Source: Candidatus Cloacimonadota bacterium (GTDB taxonomy: Bacteria; Cloacimonadota; Cloacimonadia; Cloacimonadales; Cloacimonadaceae). Taken from it: a stretch of DNA of 46,116 nucleotides. The position numbers and the translations under genes are program-made. The stretch lies in the NCBI GenBank assembly GCA_029982875.1, contig JARRCD010000002.1:1-46116 (forward strand), in the 5' to 3' direction. The notes beneath the pieces are model-generated. The model was not told the origin of the DNA and did not search any database. It worked only from the letters and a program-made list of their open reading frames with translations. Position 1 is the stretch's first letter. Each line of letters begins with the position of its first letter. Shown here in pieces: positions 17,101 to 25,596 of this stretch.

Positions 17101-19621
17101 TAACAGGGATAGTTACACCGATGCAATAGCTCGTAATCTGGCTCTGGCCAAGAGCAAGATCAAGGGATTTGGATATTATTACGACTACATTATTCAGAAG
17201 GAGCCTGATCTTACCAAATCCAAGCTCAAGACTATCAATCCATTGGTCAAGACATACTTTTACTATTTGCATGAAATGAGAAGCCCGAAAAAGCTCCGGA
17301 AGCTTCTCAGCAGCAACGTTCAGATCAATTTCAAACACTTGCACGAAGAAGAGTTCCTGCACAACGTGCTCAGTCTCATTGCCATGGTGGAATTTGATTA
17401 TGATAAAGCGCTCAAAGAGCTCAAGCTGGCTCTCAAACATGCCGGTGAGATCAATAATAACTATGCAATTACAGTGTTTTACGTTCTGGAAGCGATGTGT
17501 CATTATGGCTTGGGAGAATATGTCCGGGCTCAGGAATTGATAGATAAGACCAGAGAAATCGCTCACCGGAATAAGTATCGCTATTGGTTGTGCAATCTGG
17601 ATATTATGCAGTTGAGGTTGGATCTATTAATCTCGGATATTCCGTTACGTAGCATATTACGCCGAGTAAATAAGTATCTTGCAGATTGGGAAGCCTATGA
17701 GTATTATCAACTCAATGTGGAATTGTATCAGATTCGTTTGCAGATCTTAGTCGAGATGAAGCAAGATGAACTGGCTCAAAGCGCATTTAATGAGTATCAG
17801 AACTATCTGGATGCCATTACCGAGGGTACCCCTGAGGAAGACAAGAAAAACTACCTGAATGTAAATAAGTATAACCTCAAACAAGTGAGAAACTTTGATC
17901 TGATCCCGATCAAATCCAGGGCTAAAAACCTCCGCCGAAAGTGGAACGATCTGCTCTTTAATATCGCAAATATTTATAATGTTAACCGGGTGAAGTTTTT
18001 GATCCAGAAAGGGATCAAGGAAGTGTTATCGCCTTGGAAATTCAGCCTGATGGAGTATTCTGACAGAACCAATAGTTTTATTAACTTCATAAGTTACAAT
18101 TGCGAGAGGGATGGCTTGATGGACTCCACTCTATGGCAAGAGATAGAGAGAGCTTTAAGCAATGATAGTATGCAACAGCTTGTTCATGAAGGGCATCATA
18201 TAGCAATTATCCCGTTTACTACCGGGTCAAAGCGTATCGGCTATCTCGTACTTTCCGATGCAGGTGAATTGCCTTATACAAAACAAGAAATCTCCATCAT
18301 GCGTAATATCAAGCAACATCTGGCAGCTTTGATCGTCCGCATCCAGGACTATTCGGAAATCACGATGCGCATTCAGAAGATGAACCAATTGATGCAGATA
18401 TCCCATGAATTGATGCGCATTGTAGATATTGATGATCTTGAGCATGAGATAGTTTCCAGGGCGATAGATTTCACCAATAGCAGCCGCGGTTTTCTGATCA
18501 AACGGGATGATGACGGCAACAATATCTATCGGGTGCAGATAAACAAAGAAAAGCAGATCTTAAGCAATGTGGCTGGGGTGAGTAAAACTGTGCTTTCTCG
18601 CTCGCAGACGGGGAGTGAGATGGTTAGCACCTTCAATGCTATGGAGGATAATCGCTTCAAAAGTGCCATCAGTGTGCAGGATTACCAATTGCACACCATC
18701 TTTTGTGCTCCGATTGTGGTGGATAGCGATATATTTGGTTTCTTATATTTGGACAATATGGACGAAAATAACCGGGCTATGTATTTGAAACCCGAGATTA
18801 TAGCCCTATTTATCGAGCAGATTGGTATTGCCATTAAAAACGCCATGCTCTACCAGAATCTGCTGCAAAAAAGCAATGAATTGAACGCATTTGAAGTGCT
18901 CAAAGATGAATTTATGGCCATCGTTTCGCATGAGTTCAATACTCCTCTTACTACTCTGCAAAGCTATGTATCGCGTTTGAAGCGTAAGCTTTATGCGGAT
19001 GAGGACGAGCGCAATGAAATTATATCCAAGATCGAAAACTCGGTCAAGAAATTGATCACAACCACCGGTGATATTACCACGATGAATACCTACAATTTGA
19101 TAAAGAGTCTGGATATGGCGCCATTGGATTTGAAAGAGATTTTGGAACTCGTGCAGCAGGAAGTGGATATTCTTTCGCGTAAACGCAAAATGTTCATCCG
19201 GATGGATATAGAAAATGATTTACCTGAGATCAAAGCCAATTGGGAGGCGTTGCATCTGATGATCTATAATCTGGTGCTCAATGCAATTCGCTTTACCAAT
19301 GATTTTGGCACGATCATCATCGGAGCGCGCAAAGCAGCTTTTCAGAAAGAGAAAGTCAAGGGTCAGGATAGCGTGGTGATCTATGTGCAAGACAATGGGA
19401 TCGGAATCCCGGAGTATCAGATCAAAAACGTCTTTCGCAAGTTCTATGAACTCAATGAAATCTATGCGCATAAATCTGGCACGATCGAATACCGTTCCAG
19501 CGGATTAGGTTTGGGATTGGCCACTTCCAAAAGGATAGCAGAATTGCACCACGGGAACATTTGGATCAAAAGCAAGGAAAACGAGGGAACCACCGTATTT
19601 GTCAGCTTGCCCATTAAATGA
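14171..19621 (+). CDS. Giant Ser/Thr kinase - NTPase-like - TPR - GAF - histidine kinase protein
   Basis: The domains run in this order over 1816 residues. Residues ~1-270 are a eukaryotic-type protein kinase with GSGSWANVYK, Lys36, His125-Lys-Asp127 (HRD), DYG near 150 and APELYLGH; all catalytic residues are present. Residues ~300-620 form an AAA/STAND-like module, but its Walker A is G315-x4-GKD and its Walker B site reads IFVIRNFQY, so ATP hydrolysis looks lost. Residues ~620-1230 are a long alpha-helical TPR-like region. Two GAF-like domains follow (~1260-1395, weak; ~1405-1565, clearer). The end is a histidine kinase with His1587 in SHEFNTPL, an N-box (NLVLNAIRF), DNGIGIP and GLGLGL. 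There is no transmembrane segment, so it is cytosolic. GGAG lies before the ATG; TTCAAT-17-TACTAT (14124-14152) is a weak promoter candidate. No response regulator is adjacent. The architecture recalls cyanobacterial HstK and PknK-like proteins. Confidence 0.9.
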   Translation: MYIDHRYEVLESLGSGSWANVYKVRDLRSDKIYTLKLFQYLSSEELYRYFSAEDMHHITQIEHPNLSHVVDFGHVGDHIYFISDYFEGKTLAYFRFSPNRIHLIYDIVVQICYALHALHRQQILHKDLKLENVLYNLENGQITINLIDYGFSKIDPNTDSQHVSGSLPYLAPELYLGHAPTESSDFYALGVMLYRLCTGSFPFSIDQINALITGGHQYFIPNFPSELNKNIPPDLEKFILRLLERNPQNRFQSAEEIIGYINRIYHNDYPFSASWSLVNTMRFNSYLVREKYAHQLLDFVPAVTNANGKIISVIGGDGLGKDSILSLFRYHLLGGEFYLFDYTCTRTEHEAFFALIKEFLQSLSAEEIKQYKSLSQISPKFKRYLFSSEQEAKSLSQTVDDLKGDFESVKNLLIQLSHNKPIIFVIRNFQYVNRHTIDFINYMSPYMVQNRLMVVLSCNDFNKVSQIEHTVLINIPFLDKTESYSYINKLLPAKAPNQFCDDLYQRSSGNPHFIKEILIDLVQKKSIVLEDEIKFPENLDGYQLPSRLLHSIYSRMSHLTTGSYAALQKLSIVQTPMSRELIIYILKLKDIELYNLLNDATYNEIISKKGKYYSFSFIEAKQRMYSECNEKLHVFVSKRLLQYFKHKEITDRKTCEGLISNAFIAKDLQAARCYYLKLSSLLSEDYEQAEAYEAMLSVLKLDFDPQTNVGAREIIQDLTIFQEKTEFTGFYERAGFILDNADLIPEIFEKHYTMGTILYLREDLDNALTSYQMAEELIMTGKQQLLIWLSYIQVYLRTDLVQARYYLDLALAQELPLDLHIAFTDRLAVYYNIRNEPDRAIKLLEDFLEEIPPEHDSRVMTRLAAMHNDLGVFYSNQKVIDEADEHLNQALSIAKRFNLRRYWGLIYNNLSDLYLKQGITVESSQYSELAYKYSSELNLTSFKALALLNQGEAKIKMGEFHEAETLLLSCKKMMQSINRDSYTDAIARNLALAKSKIKGFGYYYDYIIQKEPDLTKSKLKTINPLVKTYFYYLHEMRSPKKLRKLLSSNVQINFKHLHEEEFLHNVLSLIAMVEFDYDKALKELKLALKHAGEINNNYAITVFYVLEAMCHYGLGEYVRAQELIDKTREIAHRNKYRYWLCNLDIMQLRLDLLISDIPLRSILRRVNKYLADWEAYEYYQLNVELYQIRLQILVEMKQDELAQSAFNEYQNYLDAITEGTPEEDKKNYLNVNKYNLKQVRNFDLIPIKSRAKNLRRKWNDLLFNIANIYNVNRVKFLIQKGIKEVLSPWKFSLMEYSDRTNSFINFISYNCERDGLMDSTLWQEIERALSNDSMQQLVHEGHHIAIIPFTTGSKRIGYLVLSDAGELPYTKQEISIMRNIKQHLAALIVRIQDYSEITMRIQKMNQLMQISHELMRIVDIDDLEHEIVSRAIDFTNSSRGFLIKRDDDGNNIYRVQINKEKQILSNVAGVSKTVLSRSQTGSEMVSTFNAMEDNRFKSAISVQDYQLHTIFCAPIVVDSDIFGFLYLDNMDENNRAMYLKPEIIALFIEQIGIAIKNAMLYQNLLQKSNELNAFEVLKDEFMAIVSHEFNTPLTTLQSYVSRLKRKLYADEDERNEIISKIENSVKKLITTTGDITTMNTYNLIKSLDMAPLDLKEILELVQQEVDILSRKRKMFIRMDIENDLPEIKANWEALHLMIYNLVLNAIRFTNDFGTIIIGARKAAFQKEKVKGQDSVVIYVQDNGIGIPEYQIKNVFRKFYELNEIYAHKSGTIEYRSSGLGLGLATSKRIAELHHGNIWIKSKENEGTTVFVSLPIK

Positions 19622-19879
19622 GAATCCAGCCCATTAGCTCGGCAAGATTATAAAGTATCACCCCAAGTTGCCCATGAGTTTACCTGTCAAGGTGCTCGTA
19701 AAGTATATTGAGTCGGGAGATAGATAAGACTGGCCTTAGACAATGTCACAGTGGTCTTTGGACATTTGGGGTAGTTTCAAAGTCCGGGGCACTGATGTAA
19801 AATATGCAGGAGTTTTATCGCATATAAGCAATGAAATAAGAATTCAAGCTTCATAAATATCAAATCTATAGCTTCAAGA

Positions 19880-21637
19880 TTATCCCCAATAATGCAGCAA
19901 TAATGGCACCGCTACGATCAAGACCAGGATTTGCACACCCAAGCCTACCTTGTAGTAGTCACCAAATCTGTATCCTCCAGGTCCTTTGACCAATGCATTA
20001 GATTGATGCCCAATGGGTGTGAGAAAAGCTGAACAGGCCCCGACTGCTACTGTCATCAGATAGATATCGGGTGATTGCTGCAGCCCTTCGGCCAATGCAA
20101 TTGCTATTGGTGCCATCAGGATCGAGGTTGTGGCATTGTTGATCATGTTTGTGAGGATCATAGTGAGTAGCAACAAGAGGCTGATCAAAACCCAAGGTGG
20201 AGATAAGTGTGCAAGGGACAGCAATGCTCTGCCGATCAAATCCGCTCCTCCGGAGATTATCAGCGCCCTGCCAAAAGGAATCATTGCCCCCAGCATCACA
20301 ATCACAGACCAATCAATAGATTTGTACACTTCTTTGGAGGGGATTATTCCACTTACAACCATTGTCAAAGCACCCATAGGAAAGGCAATATGCACCGGCA
20401 GCCATCTCAAGATAACCACCACAATAGTGATCGCATATATAGCAAGGTATCCCCAAACCCGCTTTTCATGTCCGATGTTATAATCTTTTTCAGTTAGAGC
20501 CAAGCAACCTAAGGCTACGACTGTCTCCGGTAGTGTTAACGGGTTACCCTGAAGCAGCAACACATCTCCAGATTGTATTTTTTGCTGATTTATGCGCTGC
20601 TTGGATAGCTTATCGCTTACTGTTTTTGCCAATAGACGAATTCCATACTGATGTGATAGATTCAGGTCTTTGGCTGTTCTTCCAATCAGTAATGAGTCAT
20701 TCATGACCACTACCTCCAAGAGGGATACTTCTTCATTTTCGTTCAGTTCATCATCAGCCTCAGAATCTATCACTATAGTCAGCTTTGATTGCTCTACAAA
20801 AGCTCGTAAATTCTCAAAATTTGCTTTTACCATTAGTATATCGTTTAATTGCAATTGGTCTGTGGGGGACAAGGAGTAAAGATACTGTCCAGCGCGGATG
20901 ATTCCGGCCAGCTCTATGTTAAAATCTTTATGCTCTTGTATCCCAAGAACAGTGCTAACTATCAGATCTGAAGCTTCAGTTATCAAAACTACTGTGCGGT
21001 AGTTTTCTATCTCTATAGATTCGGGTAGGGTCAAGGGACTCTTGCGCTTGGGCAAAAATCGCCATCCAATCAAGCTGATATAGAGAATCCCAACCAATGC
21101 AACCGGAAGTCCTACCCGGGCAAAATCAAATACGCCAAAAGACTCCTGAATTGCCTCTGCCCTGAAAGATGATACAATGATGTTTGGGGCTGACCCCACC
21201 AATGTGATCATACCCCCCAGTAGAGTCGCAAAAGCCAAAGGCATCAAAAACAGTGAGGGTGATCTGTGTCTTTTCTTAGCAAGGCGTATAGATAGAGGCA
21301 TTACAACGCTTACATTGTTCATCAGGGCAGAGGCTGCTGCCGTTAAAAATGATAGCGGCAAGAGAATATTCACAGGGTGATGTCCAACCCAATTGAGGCG
21401 CTTCGTCAAGATATCCAGCAATCCGGAACTCTGCATTCCCTTGCTGATGATCATTACGGCTACTACTGTGACTACCGCGGGATTAGCGAACCCGTTGAAT
21501 GCGGTATCGATTGGGATGATACCTGTAACGACAATAACAAAGAGTGCGGCCAAAGCAACAAAATCATGGCGGACCCGATCCCTAATAAATAATCCAACAA
21601 TCACCACCATACATGCAAAAACAATGGCAAGTTGCAT
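19880..21637 (-). CDS. SLC13/DASS-type permease with two RCK_C (TrkA-C) domains
   Basis: This inner-membrane carrier has 585 residues and about 11 hydrophobic segments split into two halves. Between them, about residues 200-370, are two soluble RCK_C/TrkA-C domains (LGIQEHKDFNIELAGIIRAG; LIGRTAKDLNLSHQYGIRLL), the layout seen in many bacterial anion permeases annotated as sulfate, dicarboxylate or citrate transporters. The second half has MINNATTSILMAPIAIALA and the SAFLTPIGHQSNALVKGPGG motif typical of DASS carriers. The substrate cannot be read from sequence. An AAGGAG lies 12 bases before the ATG, a rather long spacing. It is separated from gltX by 509 bases and probably has its own promoter. 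Confidence 0.88.
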   Translation of the reverse strand: MQLAIVFACMVVIVGLFIRDRVRHDFVALAALFVIVVTGIIPIDTAFNGFANPAVVTVVAVMIISKGMQSSGLLDILTKRLNWVGHHPVNILLPLSFLTAAASALMNNVSVVMPLSIRLAKKRHRSPSLFLMPLAFATLLGGMITLVGSAPNIIVSSFRAEAIQESFGVFDFARVGLPVALVGILYISLIGWRFLPKRKSPLTLPESIEIENYRTVVLITEASDLIVSTVLGIQEHKDFNIELAGIIRAGQYLYSLSPTDQLQLNDILMVKANFENLRAFVEQSKLTIVIDSEADDELNENEEVSLLEVVVMNDSLLIGRTAKDLNLSHQYGIRLLAKTVSDKLSKQRINQQKIQSGDVLLLQGNPLTLPETVVALGCLALTEKDYNIGHEKRVWGYLAIYAITIVVVILRWLPVHIAFPMGALTMVVSGIIPSKEVYKSIDWSVIVMLGAMIPFGRALIISGGADLIGRALLSLAHLSPPWVLISLLLLLTMILTNMINNATTSILMAPIAIALAEGLQQSPDIYLMTVAVGACSAFLTPIGHQSNALVKGPGGYRFGDYYKVGLGVQILVLIVAVPLLLHYWG

Positions 21638-21858
21638 AGTATCAATAATCTCCTTTCACTAAACAGCAGTAAAGTTCCATTTTTCCTAAAAAAACAGCTT
21701 GAGCGATGCAGTCAAGAATAAAAGATTCTGCCCCTCCTCCATATTTTAAACGAGAATGTTCAACCAGCACAACCATCTTAAGCCGCTTTCCTTGTTTTTT
21801 TGAGAAAAGCCGTTGCTTCCGTTATTAACATACTTACGAACCGTAACCAGCCTCACCG

Positions 21859-22059
21859 CTATGCTACTTGCCCTTTCGCGGCGTGATCGCAGGTCCTGAT
21901 TCCAATTCGTCGGGGGGCGTATCTGCAGGTTTCTCTGCCCTTGAAGCCGGGCATTTCATACTTGAACTTCATAGCATTTACTGCTTGATTAAAGCTCTTT
22001 GCCTCACACCCTTTCCGGACCTTGCCTTTTACCCAAAGTTGGTTTAAACTTGAGATCAA
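21859..22059 (-). CDS. Doubtful small ORF, 66 residues, basic and cysteine-containing
   Basis: The ORF starts with TTG inside repeat A copy 2 and would encode a basic protein with KVRKGCEAKSFNQAV and FKGRETCRYAPRRIG-like segments and three cysteines. I do not recognise a family. There is no convincing ribosome site. Its position in a long gap next to a repeat suggests either chance, or a decayed or element-borne reading frame. It is listed because it is the only sizeable open frame in this gap. Confidence 0.2.
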   Translation of the reverse strand: MISSLNQLWVKGKVRKGCEAKSFNQAVNAMKFKYEMPGFKGRETCRYAPRRIGIRTCDHAAKGQVA

Positions 22060-22120
22060 GTCCTGATCAAGTCCTGGACAGGAGAGAATCAGGACTTAAG
22101 CCCAAGTCAAAATCAAATTG
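22046..22120. repeat. Dispersed intergenic repeat A, copy 2
   Basis: This is the partner of 9816-9890 (56 of 75 identical, no gaps by my count). Its hairpin is less perfect. AAGTCCTGAT (22058-22067) pairs with ATCAGGACTT (22088-22097), and an inner TCCTG/CAGGA stem closes a two-base loop. The tandem GATCAAGTCCT doublet corresponds to the doublet in copy 1. It ends 26 bases beyond the gltX stop codon, mirroring the position of copy 1 after the C39-like gene. Confidence 0.72.
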
Positions 22121-22146
22121 CCCCCCAAAGTCAGCAATCAGAGGGA

Positions 22147-23571
22147 TCAGTGCCGGGCTGCTCCCAGTCTTATTAAAGTCTCATCTTTACCCAAAATGCC
22201 AATGATGGTGGGCAGATCAGGCCCATGCGCCTGACCGATCAAGGCCAAACGCAGTGGCATATAATAGTATTTTCCTTTGATTCCCAATTCCTTGATTCCG
22301 GCTTTTGTAATAGTATTGATCGCCTCGGCATCATCCGCATCAATCCCAGTGAGCTGCTGAAGATACCATTGCAAGACCTTTTGGCTTGATTCGGCAAGCA
22401 AAAAGTCCTTGTCTTCGGGATTCAAGGGGGCGGGCTTAAAAAAGATCCTGGCATATTCCGTAAGTTCTGGAAGCAGGGTAGAGCGTTCTCTGGCGGCTGA
22501 GATGATTTTAAGATAACGCTGATAATCCTCAGTCCACTGAGGTGGAAACCACTGTTTTGCTCTATCTGCAATGGTGTGCAAGGGCAATGAACGCATATAT
22601 TGACCATTCATCCAGTCCAGCTTAGTTAGATCAAATACGGCTCCGGCTTTATTCACGCGGTCCAGAGAGAAGGCTTCACAGAGTTCTTCGAGGCTATAAA
22701 GCTCTCGATCATCGGCAGGATGCCAGCCTAAAAGGGCAACGAAATTGATTAATGCCTCTTTTAAGTAACCTTTTTGTATATAGCTTTCTACAGATACATC
22801 ATGCATCCTTTTACTTAGTTTTGAGCGGTCAGTATTAAGGATAAGGGGGAGATGCACCCATTTTGGAGCTTCCCAACCCAAGCATTCATAAAGCCAAATA
22901 TGCTTGGGCGTGGAGGAGAGCCATTCTTCGCCCCGAATAACGTGAGAAATCTGCATATAATGGTCGTCTACGGTGGCGGCAAGATGATAGGTGGGGAAGC
23001 CATCGGATTTGATCAAGACCTGGTCATCGGATTGGGAGCTATCCATCTGCACATGACCCCGCACTTCATCATCAAAAGCAAAGCGATAGTTATCCGGCAT
23101 TTTAAGACGGATTACATGAGGTTCCCCGGCATTTAATCGGGCATTTACTTCTTCTTTACTGAGCTTAAGGCAGCGGCGGTCATATTTTACGAATTCTCCC
23201 TCAGCTTGCTGCTCTTCGCGCATTTGGCTGAGAGTAGCGGTGCTGCAAAAGCAATAATAGGCGTGACCTTTGTTAATTAGCTCCAGGGCGTGTTGTCGAT
23301 ATAAATCCAGCCTTTGAGACTGGATATAGGGGCCATATTCGCCGCCGGTTTCAGGACCTTCATCAAAATCAATCCCCAGGTTGTGCAGAGTGGCAATCAG
23401 GCTTTCAGTTGCTCCTTTTACTTCTCTGTTTTGGTCTGTATCTTCAATGCGCAGGACTGCTTTGCCCGACTGATTGCGGGCAAAAAGAAAATCGTACAGG
23501 GCTGTTCTCAGACCGCCTATGTGCAGATATCCAGTGGGACTTGGGGCAAATCTTACTCTAACTTCTTTCAT
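22147..23571 (-). CDS. gltX: Glutamate--tRNA ligase
   Basis: The enzyme charges tRNA-Glu, and in many bacteria tRNA-Gln as well. The class I signatures are PSPTGYLHIGG (HIGH box, His in LHIGG) and DRSKLSKRMH (KMSKS-type). A partial zinc-site pattern, CFC ... YDRRC, is present around residues 108-133. The 474-residue length is standard. Whether it is discriminating cannot be judged here; no GatCAB or GlnRS gene is in the window. It overlaps the unknown 187-residue gene by four bases (ATGA) and is the last gene of the maf-amidohydrolase-unknown-gltX run. Confidence 0.97.
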   Translation of the reverse strand: MKEVRVRFAPSPTGYLHIGGLRTALYDFLFARNQSGKAVLRIEDTDQNREVKGATESLIATLHNLGIDFDEGPETGGEYGPYIQSQRLDLYRQHALELINKGHAYYCFCSTATLSQMREEQQAEGEFVKYDRRCLKLSKEEVNARLNAGEPHVIRLKMPDNYRFAFDDEVRGHVQMDSSQSDDQVLIKSDGFPTYHLAATVDDHYMQISHVIRGEEWLSSTPKHIWLYECLGWEAPKWVHLPLILNTDRSKLSKRMHDVSVESYIQKGYLKEALINFVALLGWHPADDRELYSLEELCEAFSLDRVNKAGAVFDLTKLDWMNGQYMRSLPLHTIADRAKQWFPPQWTEDYQRYLKIISAARERSTLLPELTEYARIFFKPAPLNPEDKDFLLAESSQKVLQWYLQQLTGIDADDAEAINTITKAGIKELGIKGKYYYMPLRLALIGQAHGPDLPTIIGILGKDETLIRLGAARH

Positions 23572-24131
23572 GCATTTAGCTCCATAAATTTCTGTTTGTA
23601 TTTTGCGAGTTTCGGATTAATCAATCTGTAGTGAGGGTGATAGTTTTGGCGATAAATATCTGAGTGGGAGGGTAAGATGTTTTGCTCGGCCAGTTGGTCG
23701 GCTTTGGCCCAAGATGGCGGATCAGCGGGCAAGTGCTCTTTTAGCATGGGCTCGTAGCTCTTCCATTGCAGGACAAAATCAATGGCGGTGTTTGGGATCA
23801 CACAGCTGGAAGCCATAATCCACTCGGTGAGGGCTTCAATTCTCTTTTGTCTCAACAGGGTATCGCCGTCTTTTTTGATGGCACTCAGGCTGAGTCTGCT
23901 ATAATAGGGGCCGATTTCCTGGAAGAGGGGTTCGTAATTTTCTTGCATTAGTCCCAATTCGGAATTGATGCTCGTATAAAGTTGTTTGAAATCGCGGATG
24001 ATGTGATGAGGTCCATACAAGGCCTGGTAGAGAAGTTTATACAGATCTATAGGCTCGAGCAGTGGATGTAAATGCAATTCCAGCTCGACCATGTTCTTGA
24101 GGTCGAGATTATTCAGTGGGGAAGTTTTCAT
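23568..24131 (-). CDS. Conserved-looking protein of unknown function in the gltX operon
   Basis: This is a 187-residue soluble protein with no signal peptide or membrane segment. I do not recognise a named domain. Two segments look like family motifs: LLYQALYGPHHII near residues 33-45, and a closing YHPHYRLINPKLAKYK near residue 165. Both are rich in His, Tyr and Pro. Short unnamed proteins with a similar 'LYQ..YGP.H' start and 'Y.P.YR.I' end occur in assorted anaerobes as far as I recall, but I cannot confirm this. The gene overlaps the amidohydrolase by 23 bases and gltX by 4, so it is clearly translated with them. The histidines could form a metal or catalytic site; no function is claimed. 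Confidence 0.8.
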   Translation of the reverse strand: MKTSPLNNLDLKNMVELELHLHPLLEPIDLYKLLYQALYGPHHIIRDFKQLYTSINSELGLMQENYEPLFQEIGPYYSRLSLSAIKKDGDTLLRQKRIEALTEWIMASSCVIPNTAIDFVLQWKSYEPMLKEHLPADPPSWAKADQLAEQNILPSHSDIYRQNYHPHYRLINPKLAKYKQKFMELNA

Positions 24132-25596
24132 GTATAACCTCGGCGCGTTTAATTATGGCTGCAATCAGGGGATTGGCTACCGGATGAGCAAGGTCATAGT
24201 TCAAGATGGTAAAATCGGCATACAATCCTTCTTTAATTTGTCCTTTGAGTGCTTCGTCGTGGGAGAGCCAGGCGGCGTTTTTTGTATAAAGATCAATAGC
24301 TTGAGCCGGAGTGAGTCTTTCCGCGGGATTGTGATGGTTCATTGCTGCATCCAATTCTTTGCGGATGTCCAAATCTGTGATATACCAATCCGAAGATCCG
24401 GTTATCGTGATTCCTTTTGTCACCATTGCGCTGAAACGATTCATGATCTGGGAGCGCTCTTTGCCTAAAGCTCTGGCGTAAAAGCCGTTTTCTCCTCCCC
24501 AAAGTTGGTCGAACATGGGTTGCACCACAGGAACCGCCTGAGATGCTTTGATGTGATTGATCAAGGTGTCATCCGTGATCTCACAATGAATCAACTGATG
24601 TCGTAAATCCCTGAAATCCGAATTTGCTAAAGCCATATAGACGGTATTGATCTGATTTATGGCACGATCACCAATGCAATGTACCGCCACTTGCAGGTTG
24701 TTCTGATGCGCACGGGAGATGAAATCATACCAATAAGCATCTGTCTGATAGAGGTTTCCTCTGATAGGCAAGCCTTGATATGGTTCAAACAAAGCTGCAG
24801 TATAGCTGCCAATAGAGCCATCAGCGAGAATGCAACCACCAATCCGCTTCGCCCCTACTTCCAAAGCTGCCTCGATATTGAAAGATTGGGGATATAGTAC
24901 ATAGTCTACAGCAAAATCATTTAAATGATCAAGCAATAAACTGTAGTGTCCGATGGACATATTGGCATCACCCACCATAGTATGAATAGTGGTAAAACCG
25001 CCCTTGATTGCAAGATCTGAAGCTGCGTGGTAAGACCTCAGAATCAGCTCGCTATCAATATTGTTGTGAAACCAGTGTACTATTGTGTCATTTTCCAGAC
25101 CTCTTTGAATATCCGTGTCGCAGCGAATAGTGCGGAATGCGCTTTTGAGATTAAAACAGGCAAAGCTGTTGATTGCGCAGGAGTGTCCATCTACTCGACG
25201 TAATACGAGGTTCTTATCTCTTACCACGGAATTAAGCTCAGCCCGGGTGGGGAAGCGTTTCTCTTCGATACGGTTCTCATCAAAATTCCAGGCGAAAACA
25301 AATTTCCCCTTATTCTGACTGCCTTCGCGGATCATATCCAGAACCTCTTTGATGCTTCGTGCTTCTCTCAGATCGATCATCAGAGAATATAAGCCTCCCT
25401 CAAAACTATGGGTATGAGTATCAATAAAGCCTGGATACACATAGGAATTCTTGAGGTCAACCCTTTGGATATTCTGGGTATCCTCAGGGATATGATTGAG
25501 GAGCTTCTCAATCTTACCCTGTTTGGTAAGAATGGCTTTTACATCGTTTGAGAAGGAACCCTTGTGCCAAAACTTTGCATTATGAAAGAGCTTCAT
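24109..25596 (-). CDS. Amidohydrolase family 3 (YtcJ-like) metal-dependent hydrolase
   Basis: This is a cytosolic 495-residue TIM-barrel hydrolase. Metal-binding motifs are visible: PGFIDTHTHSFEGG (HxH after strand 1), VHCIGDRAINQIN, the HCEI segment, and SDWYITDLDIRKELD with the late Asp. The N- and C-terminal strands (KLFHNAKFWHKGSF; LKGQIKEGLYADFTILNYD) form the usual beta-sandwich. The family acts on amides or cyclic amides, and the substrate is normally not predictable. It overlaps maf upstream (ATGA) and the unknown gene downstream. No sign of a membrane or export signal was seen. Confidence 0.88.
   Translation of the reverse strand: MKLFHNAKFWHKGSFSNDVKAILTKQGKIEKLLNHIPEDTQNIQRVDLKNSYVYPGFIDTHTHSFEGGLYSLMIDLREARSIKEVLDMIREGSQNKGKFVFAWNFDENRIEEKRFPTRAELNSVVRDKNLVLRRVDGHSCAINSFACFNLKSAFRTIRCDTDIQRGLENDTIVHWFHNNIDSELILRSYHAASDLAIKGGFTTIHTMVGDANMSIGHYSLLLDHLNDFAVDYVLYPQSFNIEAALEVGAKRIGGCILADGSIGSYTAALFEPYQGLPIRGNLYQTDAYWYDFISRAHQNNLQVAVHCIGDRAINQINTVYMALANSDFRDLRHQLIHCEITDDTLINHIKASQAVPVVQPMFDQLWGGENGFYARALGKERSQIMNRFSAMVTKGITITGSSDWYITDLDIRKELDAAMNHHNPAERLTPAQAIDLYTKNAAWLSHDEALKGQIKEGLYADFTILNYDLAHPVANPLIAAIIKRAEVIHENFPTE

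Larger units (their letters stand above)
21638..22146. other. 509-base intergenic region between gltX and the SLC13 permease
   Basis: This is the longest gap in the window. It holds repeat A copy 2 near the gltX stop and a 66-codon TTG-initiated minus-strand ORF at 21859-22059 of doubtful status. A short stretch near 21700 (CAGCTTGAGCGATGC) matches the left end of repeat B in 13 of 15 bases, and may be a remnant or chance. No tRNA-like fold or clear terminator was seen. Confidence 0.55.
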
